This document shows positions 16,625-26,605 of a stretch of 64,000 nt of DNA, in pieces. Position 1 is the first letter of the stretch, and the number at the start of each line of letters is the position of its first letter. The DNA lies in contig NZ_FTOB01000004.1 in NCBI RefSeq assembly GCF_900156625.1, positions 806,001 to 870,000 on the forward strand, in the 5' to 3' direction. The translations under genes and the position numbers were made by a program. The DNA is from Zobellia uliginosa (GTDB taxonomy: Bacteria; Bacteroidota; Bacteroidia; Flavobacteriales; Flavobacteriaceae). The notes under the pieces were generated by a model. It worked only from the letters and a program-made list of their open reading frames with translations, made no database searches and was not told the origin of the DNA.

Positions 16625-18974
16625 CCGAAATTTGATTTTTGTATTTGTTGTAAAGGAATGAGATAATAAGCAAGAGTACACCTAGTGATACGAAAACAAT
16701 GGTTTTTGATATGGAATTTAATGAGGCGATGTCATAAAAGAACAGCTTGGCCAATGTGATGCCGAACAAGGAAATGGCACAGATGCGAAGGTGTTTACGT
16801 TTTTTGTAGATGCCGAGGCCGATCAAGAACAGCGCATAAGTACCCCAAAGTAGGCTTAGTCCTAGTTTGTACGATTTTTCGGAGCTGGCAAGGTCCATCA
16901 GGTTCAAGAGTTCACTGCTCAAGATCCAGAGTAGGGAAAGATGTACCATGATTTCGATACCGATGTTCATCTTCAGATTTATGAATTTACGTTTTGCAAG
17001 CTTGAGGGCGGCAATCAAATTCAAGGCGTAAAATACGTATGATACGTAGCGAATGCCCAAATTGAATGCACCGATTTCATAATATTCCGATGAGGCCCGA
17101 TCGATATAGCTTTCCCGTAGTTCGCTTAAAATATATAGCCCTCCGGTAAGGTAGGCCATCCATATGAACATGCAAAAGGCCAAGGTGGCAATACCCAATA
17201 TGCGGTTCTTGACTTTTTTGATGTTCAGAACGGCCAATAGGGCAAAGAATAAAAACGTAAAGTTGAAGAGCCACATGGCCCCAAAGTTCTTCAGGTCGTA
17301 GTTGTAATTACCGTACCCGTACTCATTATTGGGGGTTAGGTTTACTTCGGAAGCCCTGTACAATTGGTCCCAGTAATATTCGATTTCTAAATAGCACGAC
17401 ACGTAGGCGACAAAAAGTAGGATGATAGGAACAATAAAGGACATGATACGCGATACTTCCGGCTGGGGTTCGGCCAAGGGTTTCCTTCGGTTGATCCCAT
17501 AAATAAAACCAAATCCGATCGAGAATAATACAGAGGTTAAGAAGTAAATGTTTAAGATGGGGTGGAGGGCGGTCTCCGTGCCCCGCTCAAATATATAGCC
17601 TATGTTCCAATCGTGCGTTAGGCTGAAAAGCGCCAATAGCATTAGAGGGTATGAGAGGTGCTCGTAAAAAATGACGCTCTTGGTGCGACCGATATAAAAT
17701 AACAGTGCAGCTTGAAGTGTCCACAATAGTGTTACCCAGTTCCCGTCGAGCTGTACGGGTATGGCAAGGGTAATGAATACCAGTACCATGCCGGTTACCA
17801 GATTGAAAAGACTGCGGTCAGCTAATTTTTTCTTGAATAAAATCACACTTACCATAAAATGAACAAGGGCATTGGCCAATGTAAATAGGCCCAAGAGTTC
17901 TGCCCCTGTCTCATGTTGGTTTAAAAGGCCGTAACCTATGCCATAGAAAGCAAAGGAATTCAAGAGTAGGAGAACAACATCGATTTTTAAGAATACTTCA
18001 TGGCGAATAAGTTTATAGGCTAGGAAACACGCATAGAAAATGATGAAAAATATACCTAGGAAACTAAAGGCCATAAGAAAATCGGAATCGATATTGAATG
18101 AGGATGAGAGCCATGATATATAGATCAGGTAGGTGAATCCAAAGGCCGAATAGAATAGTCCTTTCCAATATTTTTTTACCGAAATCGTCAAAATACCTAA
18201 ATTGATAATGACCATATAGGAGAACAGGGTAAATGTACTACCCGAATCATTGCTCAATAAAAAGGGTATGGCATAGGCGCCAACGAGTCCGATATGGGCA
18301 ATGACCTGATTGTTGTAATTCAATGCCGCAACAACGCCAAATGCCGTAAATACCAACATTAGGGCAAAGGCCATCAGTTGGGGGAATAGGCCGTAAAAAC
18401 TATAGGCGGCAAAAGTGATAAAATATAAAGAAGCCAAGGCGCCACTGACCAGAACGGCACTGTAGCTTTCATATTTGGCCTTGAGCTTAATGCCAAAGCC
18501 TAATAGTCCGAGTCCGGCCAAGTAGCCAAAAACAATACGGGTCAAGGGACTGATCAGACCGTTCTCAATAGAATATTTGACCCCGATCGCAATACCGATC
18601 ACCGTTATTATGATACCGATTTTACTGATGAGGTTTTCACCGATGAATTTTTCAAGATTCCACTTCCTTTTTTCTTTTTTATGTTTTTTCGGAATTGGGG
18701 CTTTTGTACGGGGAAGCTCTTTGTCAAGAGCTTTTGTAGGGGTATCGGGCCTTACGGGTATAATCTTTTCCGTAGCTTCGACAGGAGTCGGGTTTTCGTT
18801 AATTACGGGGGATTCCACGGGTTTTTCTGGAACTAGGTCTTCTGGCCGAAGCTTTTTGACCGCTTCGATTTCTTTGTAGAGCGACATAAGTTCTTTGGCA
18901 AAACCTTCTTGTTTGCTAAGAAGTAGCTCAAGCTTTTGGTTTAATTGGTCGATCCGGTCTTGGTGGTTGGGCAT
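16614..18974 (-). CDS. DUF2339 polytopic membrane protein
   Basis: A 786-residue protein with an N-terminal coiled coil (DRIDQLNQKLELLLSKQEG), a proline- and lysine-rich linker to about residue 125, the motif EKFIGENLISKIGIIITVIG that begins the DUF2339 domain, and then more than twenty hydrophobic helices to the C-terminus. I chose ATG 18974 over one 13 codons earlier, because the family usually starts with the coiled coil. It is cotranscribed with the DUF3999 gene. Families of this size and topology are predicted inner-membrane proteins; no transport or catalytic motif is obvious. Confidence 0.85.
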   Translation of the reverse strand: MPNHQDRIDQLNQKLELLLSKQEGFAKELMSLYKEIEAVKKLRPEDLVPEKPVESPVINENPTPVEATEKIIPVRPDTPTKALDKELPRTKAPIPKKHKKEKRKWNLEKFIGENLISKIGIIITVIGIAIGVKYSIENGLISPLTRIVFGYLAGLGLLGFGIKLKAKYESYSAVLVSGALASLYFITFAAYSFYGLFPQLMAFALMLVFTAFGVVAALNYNNQVIAHIGLVGAYAIPFLLSNDSGSTFTLFSYMVIINLGILTISVKKYWKGLFYSAFGFTYLIYISWLSSSFNIDSDFLMAFSFLGIFFIIFYACFLAYKLIRHEVFLKIDVVLLLLNSFAFYGIGYGLLNQHETGAELLGLFTLANALVHFMVSVILFKKKLADRSLFNLVTGMVLVFITLAIPVQLDGNWVTLLWTLQAALLFYIGRTKSVIFYEHLSYPLMLLALFSLTHDWNIGYIFERGTETALHPILNIYFLTSVLFSIGFGFIYGINRRKPLAEPQPEVSRIMSFIVPIILLFVAYVSCYLEIEYYWDQLYRASEVNLTPNNEYGYGNYNYDLKNFGAMWLFNFTFLFFALLAVLNIKKVKNRILGIATLAFCMFIWMAYLTGGLYILSELRESYIDRASSEYYEIGAFNLGIRYVSYVFYALNLIAALKLAKRKFINLKMNIGIEIMVHLSLLWILSSELLNLMDLASSEKSYKLGLSLLWGTYALFLIGLGIYKKRKHLRICAISLFGITLAKLFFYDIASLNSISKTIVFVSLGVLLLIISFLYNKYKNQISDES

Positions 18975-19157
18975 GATCTGTAGTTTTAAGTATGCAGGGC
19001 CTATATCGGCCAAACACGTACTGAACTATCTTAGATAACGTTCAACTCGAGGTTTTATTGATGTGTGAAAGAAAGGGTTGGTTGAAAATCGCCGAAATGA
19101 GACCTGCTAGTCGGTAGGGGAGAATGGTGTTTTTGCCCCTGTATATGTGTTTACGGC

Positions 19158-20309
19158 TTATTCTTGTTTAAGGCGCATGAGCTCATAGGCATAGAGCTGT
19201 CTTCCCAATTCGGCCAAAAAGGGAAGACCTATTTCCTTGTACTCGTACGTATCGTCGTTAAAGATGCCGTTTTTGTTCACGAGGATGGTGGCGGTGAGCA
19301 TAAATTCTACCTTGTTCTTCGTGTCTTTTATATAGGCACAATCGGTAAGGGTTCCATAGGCAAAGCCGACCTTGTTGTATATTTCGATGTGTTCGGGAAT
19401 TTCTTCCGTGGTATCGCCGTACATAAAGAATTTACTGTACCCATCGTGATATTTTGCAGGGTCGTAGCCTGCTTGTCGGGGTAGGGTGTGCATCGCTTTT
19501 AGTAAAAAGGAACGCTGCCCTTCGCTTAGGGCGAACCGTTGCAGGGAATCGAAACGTTCAGGAAAAATAATGCGTTTCAACAAATCGTGTTGGGCGCTTA
19601 TGGGGTAGTAGTTTTTCAGGCTAAAATCAAAGGGTTCCGGAATAAGGGTGCCTTCGTCGTCATAAAACCCTTTTCCTTTGTAGATGCCATGCAGATCTAA
19701 AGGTTTCGGATAGGCGCTGATAAGGGGCGACCGCATAGAGATTGTCGAGTCGTTTTCGTAAATAATTAAGGGAGTGGTGGTTACATTGTCATTTGGGTCA
19801 TCAAGTCTTTGCCAAATCCGTACGGGCGAAACGCCCCTTCTGTGTAATCGATGGTTGATCGAATCTTGACCGAGAAAATCGATCAGACGATTGGCCGCTT
19901 GGTTGTCGCTCACCGTGAATATTTGTGAAATGGCTTCGGAAAAGGTGGTTTCAACGGAATCGCCCTCAATGTAGAACCTGGTATTTAGGTCAAGGGTCTT
20001 GGTTTCGTTCAGTTTTTCCAAGGCGGTTACCGCAATGGGAAATTTTACCGTGCTGGCAGGGTAGAAATACTTGCTGGTATCGACCTGGAAATCAAAATCG
20101 GTAAAATCTATTTGCCTTCCCTTTCTGTGGATCTGTGTGTAGCGTATTTGTATTTCATAGGCGGCGAGGCTGTCCATCACCCTTTTGATCTTGGGGTGGT
20201 CGCTGCCCAAGGCAAACTCGAGGGGGGCATTTCCTTTTTCCGGCTCTTTTGGCGCGCATGAAAAAAGGAACAAAAAGCATATACCGATTAAAAAAGATGA
20301 TTTGAACAT
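19158..20309 (-). CDS. Class A beta-lactamase-like serine hydrolase lipoprotein
   Basis: A 383-residue lipoprotein: the signal ends in the lipobox LFSC (Cys18). The beta-lactamase/transpeptidase fold is shown by the nucleophile motif STVK (Ser86-Lys89) in FYPASTVKFPIAV and the SDN motif (Ser134-Asn136) in FTVSDNQAANRLIDFLG. The KTG-type motif appears to be replaced by NKVGFAYGTLTDCAYI near the C-terminus. The protein is about 100 residues longer than secreted class A beta-lactamases, with an insertion between SDN and the C-terminal motif. It may act on peptidoglycan or esters and not on antibiotics. It is monocistronic. Confidence 0.8.
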   Translation of the reverse strand: MFKSSFLIGICFLFLFSCAPKEPEKGNAPLEFALGSDHPKIKRVMDSLAAYEIQIRYTQIHRKGRQIDFTDFDFQVDTSKYFYPASTVKFPIAVTALEKLNETKTLDLNTRFYIEGDSVETTFSEAISQIFTVSDNQAANRLIDFLGQDSINHRLHRRGVSPVRIWQRLDDPNDNVTTTPLIIYENDSTISMRSPLISAYPKPLDLHGIYKGKGFYDDEGTLIPEPFDFSLKNYYPISAQHDLLKRIIFPERFDSLQRFALSEGQRSFLLKAMHTLPRQAGYDPAKYHDGYSKFFMYGDTTEEIPEHIEIYNKVGFAYGTLTDCAYIKDTKNKVEFMLTATILVNKNGIFNDDTYEYKEIGLPFLAELGRQLYAYELMRLKQE

Positions 20310-20338
20310 AGTTTCCTTAGGTCATAAGCTAGAACGTA

Positions 20339-20590
20339 CTATTGGTCGGCCGGTTCCGTGTAAACCTCTCCACGATGGGGTTTAAGGGCGTCCCTTACCG
20401 GTATCATTTCAGATTCGTCCACTACCATATACGCAATACTATGCATGGGGCCAAAATCTTGATGCCCAGTAATATTCAGGTTTGTTTTTTCTATGGCTAT
20501 GTATTCTTTTAGGTGAATAACATGATGCTCCGCTGTTTTTTCGGCGCTAGGCCCCCTAAAATCCCAAATCAATTTTATTTTTCTGCCCAT
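20339..20590 (-). CDS. Conserved small protein of unknown function (83 aa)
   Basis: An 83-residue soluble protein (MGRKIKLIWDFRGPSAEKTAEHHVIHL...) with a ferredoxin-like alternation of strands and helices, and several His residues (HHVIHL, GHQDFGPMHS). The sequence has good coding character and no plausible competing frame. It has its own start about 200 bp from the divergent SurA-like gene and lies 29 bp upstream of the serine hydrolase gene on the same strand, so cotranscription is likely. I do not recognise the family. Confidence 0.65.
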   Translation of the reverse strand: MGRKIKLIWDFRGPSAEKTAEHHVIHLKEYIAIEKTNLNITGHQDFGPMHSIAYMVVDESEMIPVRDALKPHRGEVYTEPADQ

Positions 20591-20752
20591 AATGAATGTT
20601 GTCGATCGTTCTAACAGAACTTATTTTAGGGCAAAAGTACCATCGTTTTGGGAATATAATGGATTATCTACGGGCATTTTTCACGAATGGTACAGTAAGT
20701 GTAGGTTTTTAATTACATTAAAAACCAAAATCTTGTTAAGACCTTTGTGGAC

Positions 20753-20791
20753 TATTGTCCACCATAACGGATTTGTTATTTTTGCCCAATG
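20753..20791 (+). promoter_or_regulatory. Promoter giving a probably leaderless mRNA
   Basis: TATTTTTG (20777-20784) matches the Bacteroidota -7 box and ends only 4 bp before the ATG at 20789; a TTG (20754-20756) sits 20 bp upstream as the -33 element. Transcription would start at or next to the start codon. Confidence 0.5.
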
Positions 20792-21682
20792 GAATTCAAA
20801 AAAACACCTTTGTGCTACTTGGTTCGTTACTCGGCAGTTACAGTAGTTCTTATGTTTCTTGTCGGTTGTGGCTCTTTTTTTAAAAAAGATGAACCGGAGT
20901 ATATAGCACGTGTGGGCGAAAATTACCTTTATCGCGATGAGGTAGATAAATTATTGGCCAAAGGGATATCTAAAGAAGATAGTGCTTCCTTCGTAATGAA
21001 CTACATTAATAATTGGGCGTCGAAGCAATTGCTGTTGGACAAGGCAAAAATAAACTTGCCGGAAGATAAGTTGGCAGAGTACGATGCCTTGGTAGATGAT
21101 TACCGCACGGATCTATATACCAGGGCCTATAAGGAAGCTTTGGCACATCAAAGCGGTGATACCGTGGTTTCCAGTTCGCAGTTGAAGGGCTTTTATGAAA
21201 AGGAAAAGGAAAACTTCAAGTTAAAAGAAAAAATCGTAAGGTTGAGGTTTGTGGAATTGCCTACGCAGTTTTTGAACAAAGACGACGTCATCGGCAAATT
21301 GAAACGATTTAAAAAAGACGATATAAGCTATCTCGACTCCATAGGGGTACAATTCAAAAAACTGAATTTTAACGATTCTATATGGGTAAGTGCCACGAGG
21401 GTCATTGAGGAAATACCGCCCTTAACCTTCGATAATGCGGATAAACACCTAAAAAAATCACAATTTTTTGAGTTAGAGGATGCAAACGGGGTATATTTGG
21501 CAAAGGTTACCGATGTAAGGGATGTTAATGATGTCGCTCCGCTATCATACATAGAACCCACGATCAAGCAGGTACTACTAAGCAGGAGAAAACTCGATTA
21601 TTTACGAAAACTGGAAACAGAAATTATAGATGAGGCTATTAAAAAAAAGGAATTTGAAGTGTATTATGGGCAAGATGAATAA
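20789..21682 (+). CDS. SurA-like periplasmic folding factor, lipoprotein
   Basis: A 297-residue lipoprotein. The signal peptide ends in the lipobox FLVGC (Cys27). The mature part begins with YIARVGENYLYRDEVDKLL, the usual opening of SurA/PpiD chaperones, then a helical region (NYINNWASKQLLLDKAKINL). The central segment (residues 120-240) is shorter than a full parvulin domain and lacks the canonical rotamase core, so it is probably a chaperone without isomerase activity. It overlaps the next gene, a larger SurA-like protein, by 8 bp. Together they likely assist outer-membrane protein folding. Confidence 0.78.
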   Translation: MEFKKTPLCYLVRYSAVTVVLMFLVGCGSFFKKDEPEYIARVGENYLYRDEVDKLLAKGISKEDSASFVMNYINNWASKQLLLDKAKINLPEDKLAEYDALVDDYRTDLYTRAYKEALAHQSGDTVVSSSQLKGFYEKEKENFKLKEKIVRLRFVELPTQFLNKDDVIGKLKRFKKDDISYLDSIGVQFKKLNFNDSIWVSATRVIEEIPPLTFDNADKHLKKSQFFELEDANGVYLAKVTDVRDVNDVAPLSYIEPTIKQVLLSRRKLDYLRKLETEIIDEAIKKKEFEVYYGQDE

Positions 21683-23117
21683 GTTTGCCATAATTTTGGG
21701 ATGTCTGTTTTTGACGGGAATGTCTTTTGCCCAAGAAACAGGGCAAGCAACCGAAAGCGAAGACGAATCCATAGCCCCTGCATTAGAGGCTGAAGCAGTC
21801 GTTGAAAAAGATTCGGCCAAACCTTTCAAAAAAATAAAGGTGGATGGCATTGCCGCTGTAGTGGGCGACTATGTAATTCTGGAATCGGATATAGAAAAGA
21901 CCCTGATCGACCTAAAAAGTCAAGGCGTTTCTACGGCCGATGTTACCCGATGTGGACTTTTAGGAAAATTGATGGAAGATCGTTTGTATGCACATCAAGC
22001 CGTACAAGACAGTCTTTTGGTCTCCGATGACGAAATTGCAGCAACTACGGATCGTCAGATCCAATCTTTCGTGCAACAAACCGGCTCTATGGAAAAGCTG
22101 TTGAAGTTTTACAAGAAGGAAGATGAGGCTAGCCTTCGTGAAGACATCAATAAAATCAACAAGCTGCGTATGCTTTCAGAGAAGATGCAGTCGAGTATTG
22201 TAGAGGAAATAGAGATTACACCCGAAGAAGTACGTCAGTTCTTCAATAAGATTCCTGAAGATGAGCGCCCGGTTTTTGGTGCGGAAATGGAAATCGCCCA
22301 AATTGTGAAGGCGCCCAAGCCCACAGAGGAAGAAATTCAGAACGTTATCGATAAGCTGAACGAAATCAAGGCCGATGTAGAGGACAATGATGCGAGTTTT
22401 AGTGTGAAGGCCATTTTGTATTCACAGGATCCAGGATCGAAATCAAAAGGAGGTTTCTACAGTATCACAAAAGATACCGGATTCGACAAGACCTTTAAGG
22501 ATGTTGCCTTTAGCTTGAGGGAAGGTGAAGTTTCAGAGCCTTTTGAGACCCAGTTCGGCTACCATATCATCTACATTGAAAAAATAAGGGGACAAGAATT
22601 GGATTTGCGCCATATTTTGATACAACCAAAAATTTCGCAACAGGCCTTAGACGAGGTGAAAACGGAATTGGATACCATTCGCAAGCATATAATGGAAGGC
22701 AAGTATACCTTTGCCCAAGCGGCCCTTAATTTTTCTGATGAAAAAGAAACCAAATTTGATGGCGGTCTTTTACGAAACCCAACCAATTTTGACTCGCGTT
22801 TTGAGTTGACCAAAATGGACCCGACCCTGTACAATCAGGTAAGAAACCTTAAAGACGATGAAATTTCATATCCTATCTTAGAAGAAGACCCTAGGGGAGG
22901 AGGTCCAAAGTATAAAATCTTGAAGGTAACCAACCGCTACGACGAGCATGTGGCCGACTTTGCCAAAGATTACATCAAGATCCAGCAATTGGCCAAAACT
23001 GAAAAGCAGTACAAGGCCATAAAAAAATGGATGGACGAACATATAGATGATACCTATATTAGCGTTAATGATAGTAATAGGGACTGCGATTTTGCAAACA
23101 ATTGGATAAAAGACTGA
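21675..23117 (+). CDS. SurA-like peptidylprolyl isomerase
   Basis: A 480-residue periplasmic protein with signal peptide MNKFAIILGCLFLTGMSFAQ. After an acidic linker, the SurA N-domain begins with VDGIAAVVGDYVILESDIEK. Two parvulin-type (PPIC) rotamase domains follow: about residues 200-300 (EMEIAQIVKAPKPTEEEI ... PFETQFGYHIIYIEKI) and 305-410 (LDLRHILIQPKIS ... ). This is the SurA arrangement for outer-membrane protein folding. The ATG at 21666 (MGKMNKF) is an alternative start. The overlap ATGAATAA with the preceding gene's stop suggests coupled translation, and the MoxR gene follows after 4 bp. Confidence 0.88.
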   Translation: MNKFAIILGCLFLTGMSFAQETGQATESEDESIAPALEAEAVVEKDSAKPFKKIKVDGIAAVVGDYVILESDIEKTLIDLKSQGVSTADVTRCGLLGKLMEDRLYAHQAVQDSLLVSDDEIAATTDRQIQSFVQQTGSMEKLLKFYKKEDEASLREDINKINKLRMLSEKMQSSIVEEIEITPEEVRQFFNKIPEDERPVFGAEMEIAQIVKAPKPTEEEIQNVIDKLNEIKADVEDNDASFSVKAILYSQDPGSKSKGGFYSITKDTGFDKTFKDVAFSLREGEVSEPFETQFGYHIIYIEKIRGQELDLRHILIQPKISQQALDEVKTELDTIRKHIMEGKYTFAQAALNFSDEKETKFDGGLLRNPTNFDSRFELTKMDPTLYNQVRNLKDDEISYPILEEDPRGGGPKYKILKVTNRYDEHVADFAKDYIKIQQLAKTEKQYKAIKKWMDEHIDDTYISVNDSNRDCDFANNWIKD

Positions 23118-23121
23118 TTGC

Positions 23122-24075
23122 ATGTCAGACGTTAAGGCGATCGATCGACTGGTAGAAAAACATAAGGCGCTCAAACAAGAAATCGCCAAGGTCATAGTGG
23201 GCCAAGACGAGGTCATAAACCAGATTCTTTTGAGTATCTATACCGGAGGGCACTCGCTCTTGATCGGTGTTCCCGGACTGGCAAAGACCTTGATGGTGAA
23301 TGCCATAGCCCAAACGCTCGGACTCGACTTTAAACGAATCCAATTTACGCCCGATTTAATGCCTAGTGATATTCTGGGTAGTGAGGTCTTAGATCAAAAC
23401 CGAAACTTTAAATTTATCAAAGGCCCCATCTTCGCCAATATTATATTGGCCGATGAAATCAACAGAACACCGCCAAAGACGCAAGCGGCCTTGTTAGAGG
23501 CCATGCAGGAAAGGGCTGTGACCATTGCGGGCCACCAGCACAAGCTAGAGCTTCCTTATTTTGTCTTGGCCACCCAAAACCCGATCGAACAAGAGGGCAC
23601 CTATCCCTTGCCCGAAGCGCAGTTAGACCGCTTTATGTTCGCTATAGAGTTGAAGTACCCATCCATAGCCGAAGAGGTCCAAGTCGTAAAAAGTACGACT
23701 TCCGATCGATCGGTAACCGTCAATGCCTTGTTCAACGCACAAGAGATACTTGAGGTACAACAGTTGGTACGCCGTATTCCGGTGCCCGATAACGTTGTTG
23801 AGTATGCGGTAAAATTGGTGAATTCCACACGGCCCAACCTTGAAACGGCCAGTGATTACGTAAAACAATATATCGATTGGGGAGCAGGGCCAAGGGCCTC
23901 CCAAAACTTGGTGCTAGGAGCCAAGGCGCATGCGGCCATACACGGAAAATACTCCCCTGACGCCGAGGATGTTCAGGCAGTGGCTACAGGTATATTGCGA
24001 CATCGTATCATAAAAAATTACAAAGCCGAGGCCGAGGGTATTTCCGAAGAAACCCTGATCGGAAAATTACTGTAG
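23122..24075 (+). CDS. MoxR-family AAA ATPase
   Basis: A 317-residue AAA+ ATPase with VGQDEVINQILLSIYTGGH, Walker A GVPGLAKT (about residues 52-59), Walker B ILADEINRTPPKTQAALLEA and sensor region ATQNPIEQEGTYPLPEAQLDRF. These are the exact hallmarks of the MoxR family, chaperone-like ATPases that activate partners with a VWA domain. No VWA gene lies next to it, only the SurA-like genes upstream (4 bp). The protein is cytosolic. Which partner it serves cannot be told from this window. Confidence 0.93.
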   Translation: MSDVKAIDRLVEKHKALKQEIAKVIVGQDEVINQILLSIYTGGHSLLIGVPGLAKTLMVNAIAQTLGLDFKRIQFTPDLMPSDILGSEVLDQNRNFKFIKGPIFANIILADEINRTPPKTQAALLEAMQERAVTIAGHQHKLELPYFVLATQNPIEQEGTYPLPEAQLDRFMFAIELKYPSIAEEVQVVKSTTSDRSVTVNALFNAQEILEVQQLVRRIPVPDNVVEYAVKLVNSTRPNLETASDYVKQYIDWGAGPRASQNLVLGAKAHAAIHGKYSPDAEDVQAVATGILRHRIIKNYKAEAEGISEETLIGKLL

Positions 24076-24260
24076 CCGAAATTTAACATATCTGCTGTAA
24101 ATTCTAAAGTTTTCTGCCTTTCTTTCCATCGGTAGTGTAAGTGAAGGGCAATCTACTGATCAATTTCTAAAAAAGGTGGGAATCCTACGGCAAAAGTTTT
24201 ATTTACGCTTCTTATTTTATTAATTTTACGGGATTACAATAACCTAAAACAGATTAGATA

Positions 24261-26528
24261 ATGGCATTTGATATTGATATGATCAAAGGGGTGTACGCCA
24301 ATATGGCCGAACGTGTTGATAAAGCACGTGAAATTGTCGGCAAACCGCTTACCCTTTCGGAGAAGATTTTATATTCCCATTTATGGGACGGAAACCCTAG
24401 CAAAGCATTTACAAGGGGAAAAGATTATGTGGATTTTGCTCCAGATCGTATCGCCTCTCAAGATGCCACCACACAGATGGCCCTTTTGCAGTTTATGCAA
24501 GCCGGGAAACCCAAGGTGGCCGTGCCTACTACGGTACACTGTGACCACCTTATCCAAGCAAAGAGCGGGGCTTCGGTAGATTTGAAGTCCGCCAATAGCA
24601 CTAGTGCCGAAGTTTTTGATTTTTTGGAGTCCGTTTCCAACAAATACGGAATCGGTTTTTGGAAACCGGGCGCAGGTATCATTCACCAAGTAGTACTTGA
24701 GAATTATGCCTTCCCTGGAGGAATGATGATCGGTACCGATTCACATACGGTAAATGCAGGTGGACTTGGTATGGTTGCTATCGGTGTCGGAGGGGCTGAT
24801 GCAGTTGATGTAATGGCCGGTATGGCATGGGAATTGAAATTCCCGAAACTTATTGGGGTTAAGTTAACCGGAAATATCTCAGGTTGGACTTCCGCAAAAG
24901 ACGTAATACTTAAAGTTGCCGGCATTCTTACCGTAAAAGGAGGAACCGGTGCTATTATAGAATACTTCGGGGAAGGGGCTAAAAACCTTTCTTGTACAGG
25001 TAAAGGTACCATTTGTAACATGGGTGCTGAAGTAGGGGCGACCACTTCTACTTTTGGATATGACGATTCCATGGAGCGTTACTTAAGGGCTACCGGTAGA
25101 AACGAAGTGGCCGATGAAGCCAACAAGGTTAGGGAATACCTGACTGCCGATGCTGAAGTTTATGCAAACCCAGAGCAGTATTTTGATGAGATCATTGAAA
25201 TTAACCTCGATGAGTTGCGTCCACACTTGAACGGACCGTTTACACCAGATTTGGCTACCCAGGTAGGTGAATTGGGAGCGAAAGCAAGAGAGAACGGCTG
25301 GCCAATAAACGTGGAATGGGGATTGATCGGATCGTGTACCAACTCTTCTTACGAAGATTTGACCCGTGCGGCATCGATTGCCAAACAGGCAGTGGACAAG
25401 AAAATAAAACCAAAATCCGATTTCGGTATCAACCCTGGTTCCGAGCAGATCAGATATACGGCAGAACGTGACGGATTGCTCCAGATTTTTGAAAACTTGG
25501 GAGCCACCGTATTTACCAATGCCTGTGGACCATGTATCGGTCAGTGGGATAGAAGTGACCTTAAAGGGGAAGAGAAGAACACCATCGTTCACTCCTTTAA
25601 CAGAAACTTCTCTAAAAGAGCCGATGGTAACCCCAATACCCACGCTTTTGTAGGTTCTCCTGAAATGGTAGCTGCAATCGCTATCTCAGGGAAGTTGGAT
25701 TTTGATCCGATGAACGATACCCTTATCAATGAAGATGGTGAAGAGGTGAAACTAGATGAACCAATGGGCATAGAATTGCCGGTCAAAGGTTTTGAAGTGG
25801 AAGATGCCGGTTATCTGGCACCTGACGAAGATGGTACGGGCGTTGAAGTAAAAGTTTCTCCCGAATCGGAAAGATTACAGTTGTTAGAGCCCTTCCTTCC
25901 TATCCAACCCGAGGAATTACAAGGGGTTAAACTATTGATCAAGGCCTTCGGAAAATGTACAACGGACCATATCTCTATGGCGGGTCCTTGGTTGCGTTTC
26001 CGTGGTCACCTAGACAATATAGCCAATAACACCTTGATCGGTGCAGTGAATGCCTTTAACAAAAAGACAAACTTTGTCAAGAGTCAACTTACCGGCGAGT
26101 ACGGAGGTGTTCCTGATGTACAACGTCAATATAAGGCCAAGGGAATCAAGACCATTGTTGTGGGAGACCATAACTATGGAGAAGGTTCTTCCCGTGAGCA
26201 CGCGGCCATGCAACCACGTCATTTGGGTGTAGCTGCAGTATTGGTGAAATCTTTTGCCCGTATTCACGAAACAAACCTTAAAAAACAAGGTATGTTAGGC
26301 TTGACCTTTGCCAACGAAAGCGATTACGATCTAATTCAGGAAGACGATACCTTCAATTTCTTGGATATTGCTGAATTTGCTCCAGACAAGCAATTGACCA
26401 TAGAATTGGTTCATGCTGACGGTAGCAAAGATGTAATCAAGGCAAACCATACCTATAATGATGCACAGATCAATTGGTTCAAAGAAGGCTCTGCCTTAAA
26501 TGTAATCAAAAAGGAAAATGCGGCATAA
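24261..26528 (+). CDS. Aconitate hydratase (mitochondrial type)
   Basis: A 755-residue cytosolic TCA-cycle enzyme that interconverts citrate and isocitrate through cis-aconitate. The three [4Fe-4S] ligands are Cys359 in [10 protein letters not shown] and Cys422 and Cys425 in ACGPCIGQW. Other family marks are [27 protein letters not shown] and [15 protein letters not shown] in the swivel domain. Length and motifs match the mitochondrial-type aconitase rather than AcnA or AcnB of enterics, so I leave the symbol empty. It is transcribed alone and ends at a terminator. Confidence 0.96.
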   Translation: MAFDIDMIKGVYANMAERVDKAREIVGKPLTLSEKILYSHLWDGNPSKAFTRGKDYVDFAPDRIASQDATTQMALLQFMQAGKPKVAVPTTVHCDHLIQAKSGASVDLKSANSTSAEVFDFLESVSNKYGIGFWKPGAGIIHQVVLENYAFPGGMMIGTDSHTVNAGGLGMVAIGVGGADAVDVMAGMAWELKFPKLIGVKLTGNISGWTSAKDVILKVAGILTVKGGTGAIIEYFGEGAKNLSCTGKGTICNMGAEVGATTSTFGYDDSMERYLRATGRNEVADEANKVREYLTADAEVYANPEQYFDEIIEINLDELRPHLNGPFTPDLATQVGELGAKARENGWPINVEWGLIGSCTNSSYEDLTRAASIAKQAVDKKIKPKSDFGINPGSEQIRYTAERDGLLQIFENLGATVFTNACGPCIGQWDRSDLKGEEKNTIVHSFNRNFSKRADGNPNTHAFVGSPEMVAAIAISGKLDFDPMNDTLINEDGEEVKLDEPMGIELPVKGFEVEDAGYLAPDEDGTGVEVKVSPESERLQLLEPFLPIQPEELQGVKLLIKAFGKCTTDHISMAGPWLRFRGHLDNIANNTLIGAVNAFNKKTNFVKSQLTGEYGGVPDVQRQYKAKGIKTIVVGDHNYGEGSSREHAAMQPRHLGVAAVLVKSFARIHETNLKKQGMLGLTFANESDYDLIQEDDTFNFLDIAEFAPDKQLTIELVHADGSKDVIKANHTYNDAQINWFKEGSALNVIKKENAA

Positions 26529-26550
26529 CCGCAATTGAAATAGTATCTAG

Positions 26551-26579
26551 AAACTCCCGTTATTTAGCGGGAGTTTTTT
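26551..26579 (+). terminator. Terminator after aconitase
   Basis: AAACTCCCG (26551-26559) pairs with CGGGAGTTT (26568-26576) across an 8-base loop, followed by a T-run. It lies 22 bp after the stop codon. Confidence 0.9.
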
Positions 26580-26605
26580 AGTTTTAGTACTTTCTAAACT
26601 GTTCT

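Noticed and set aside
25083-25643. A 186-codon minus-strand frame inside the aconitase gene.
   Set aside because: It is antisense to the iron-sulfur ligand region of aconitase, with no family resemblance.
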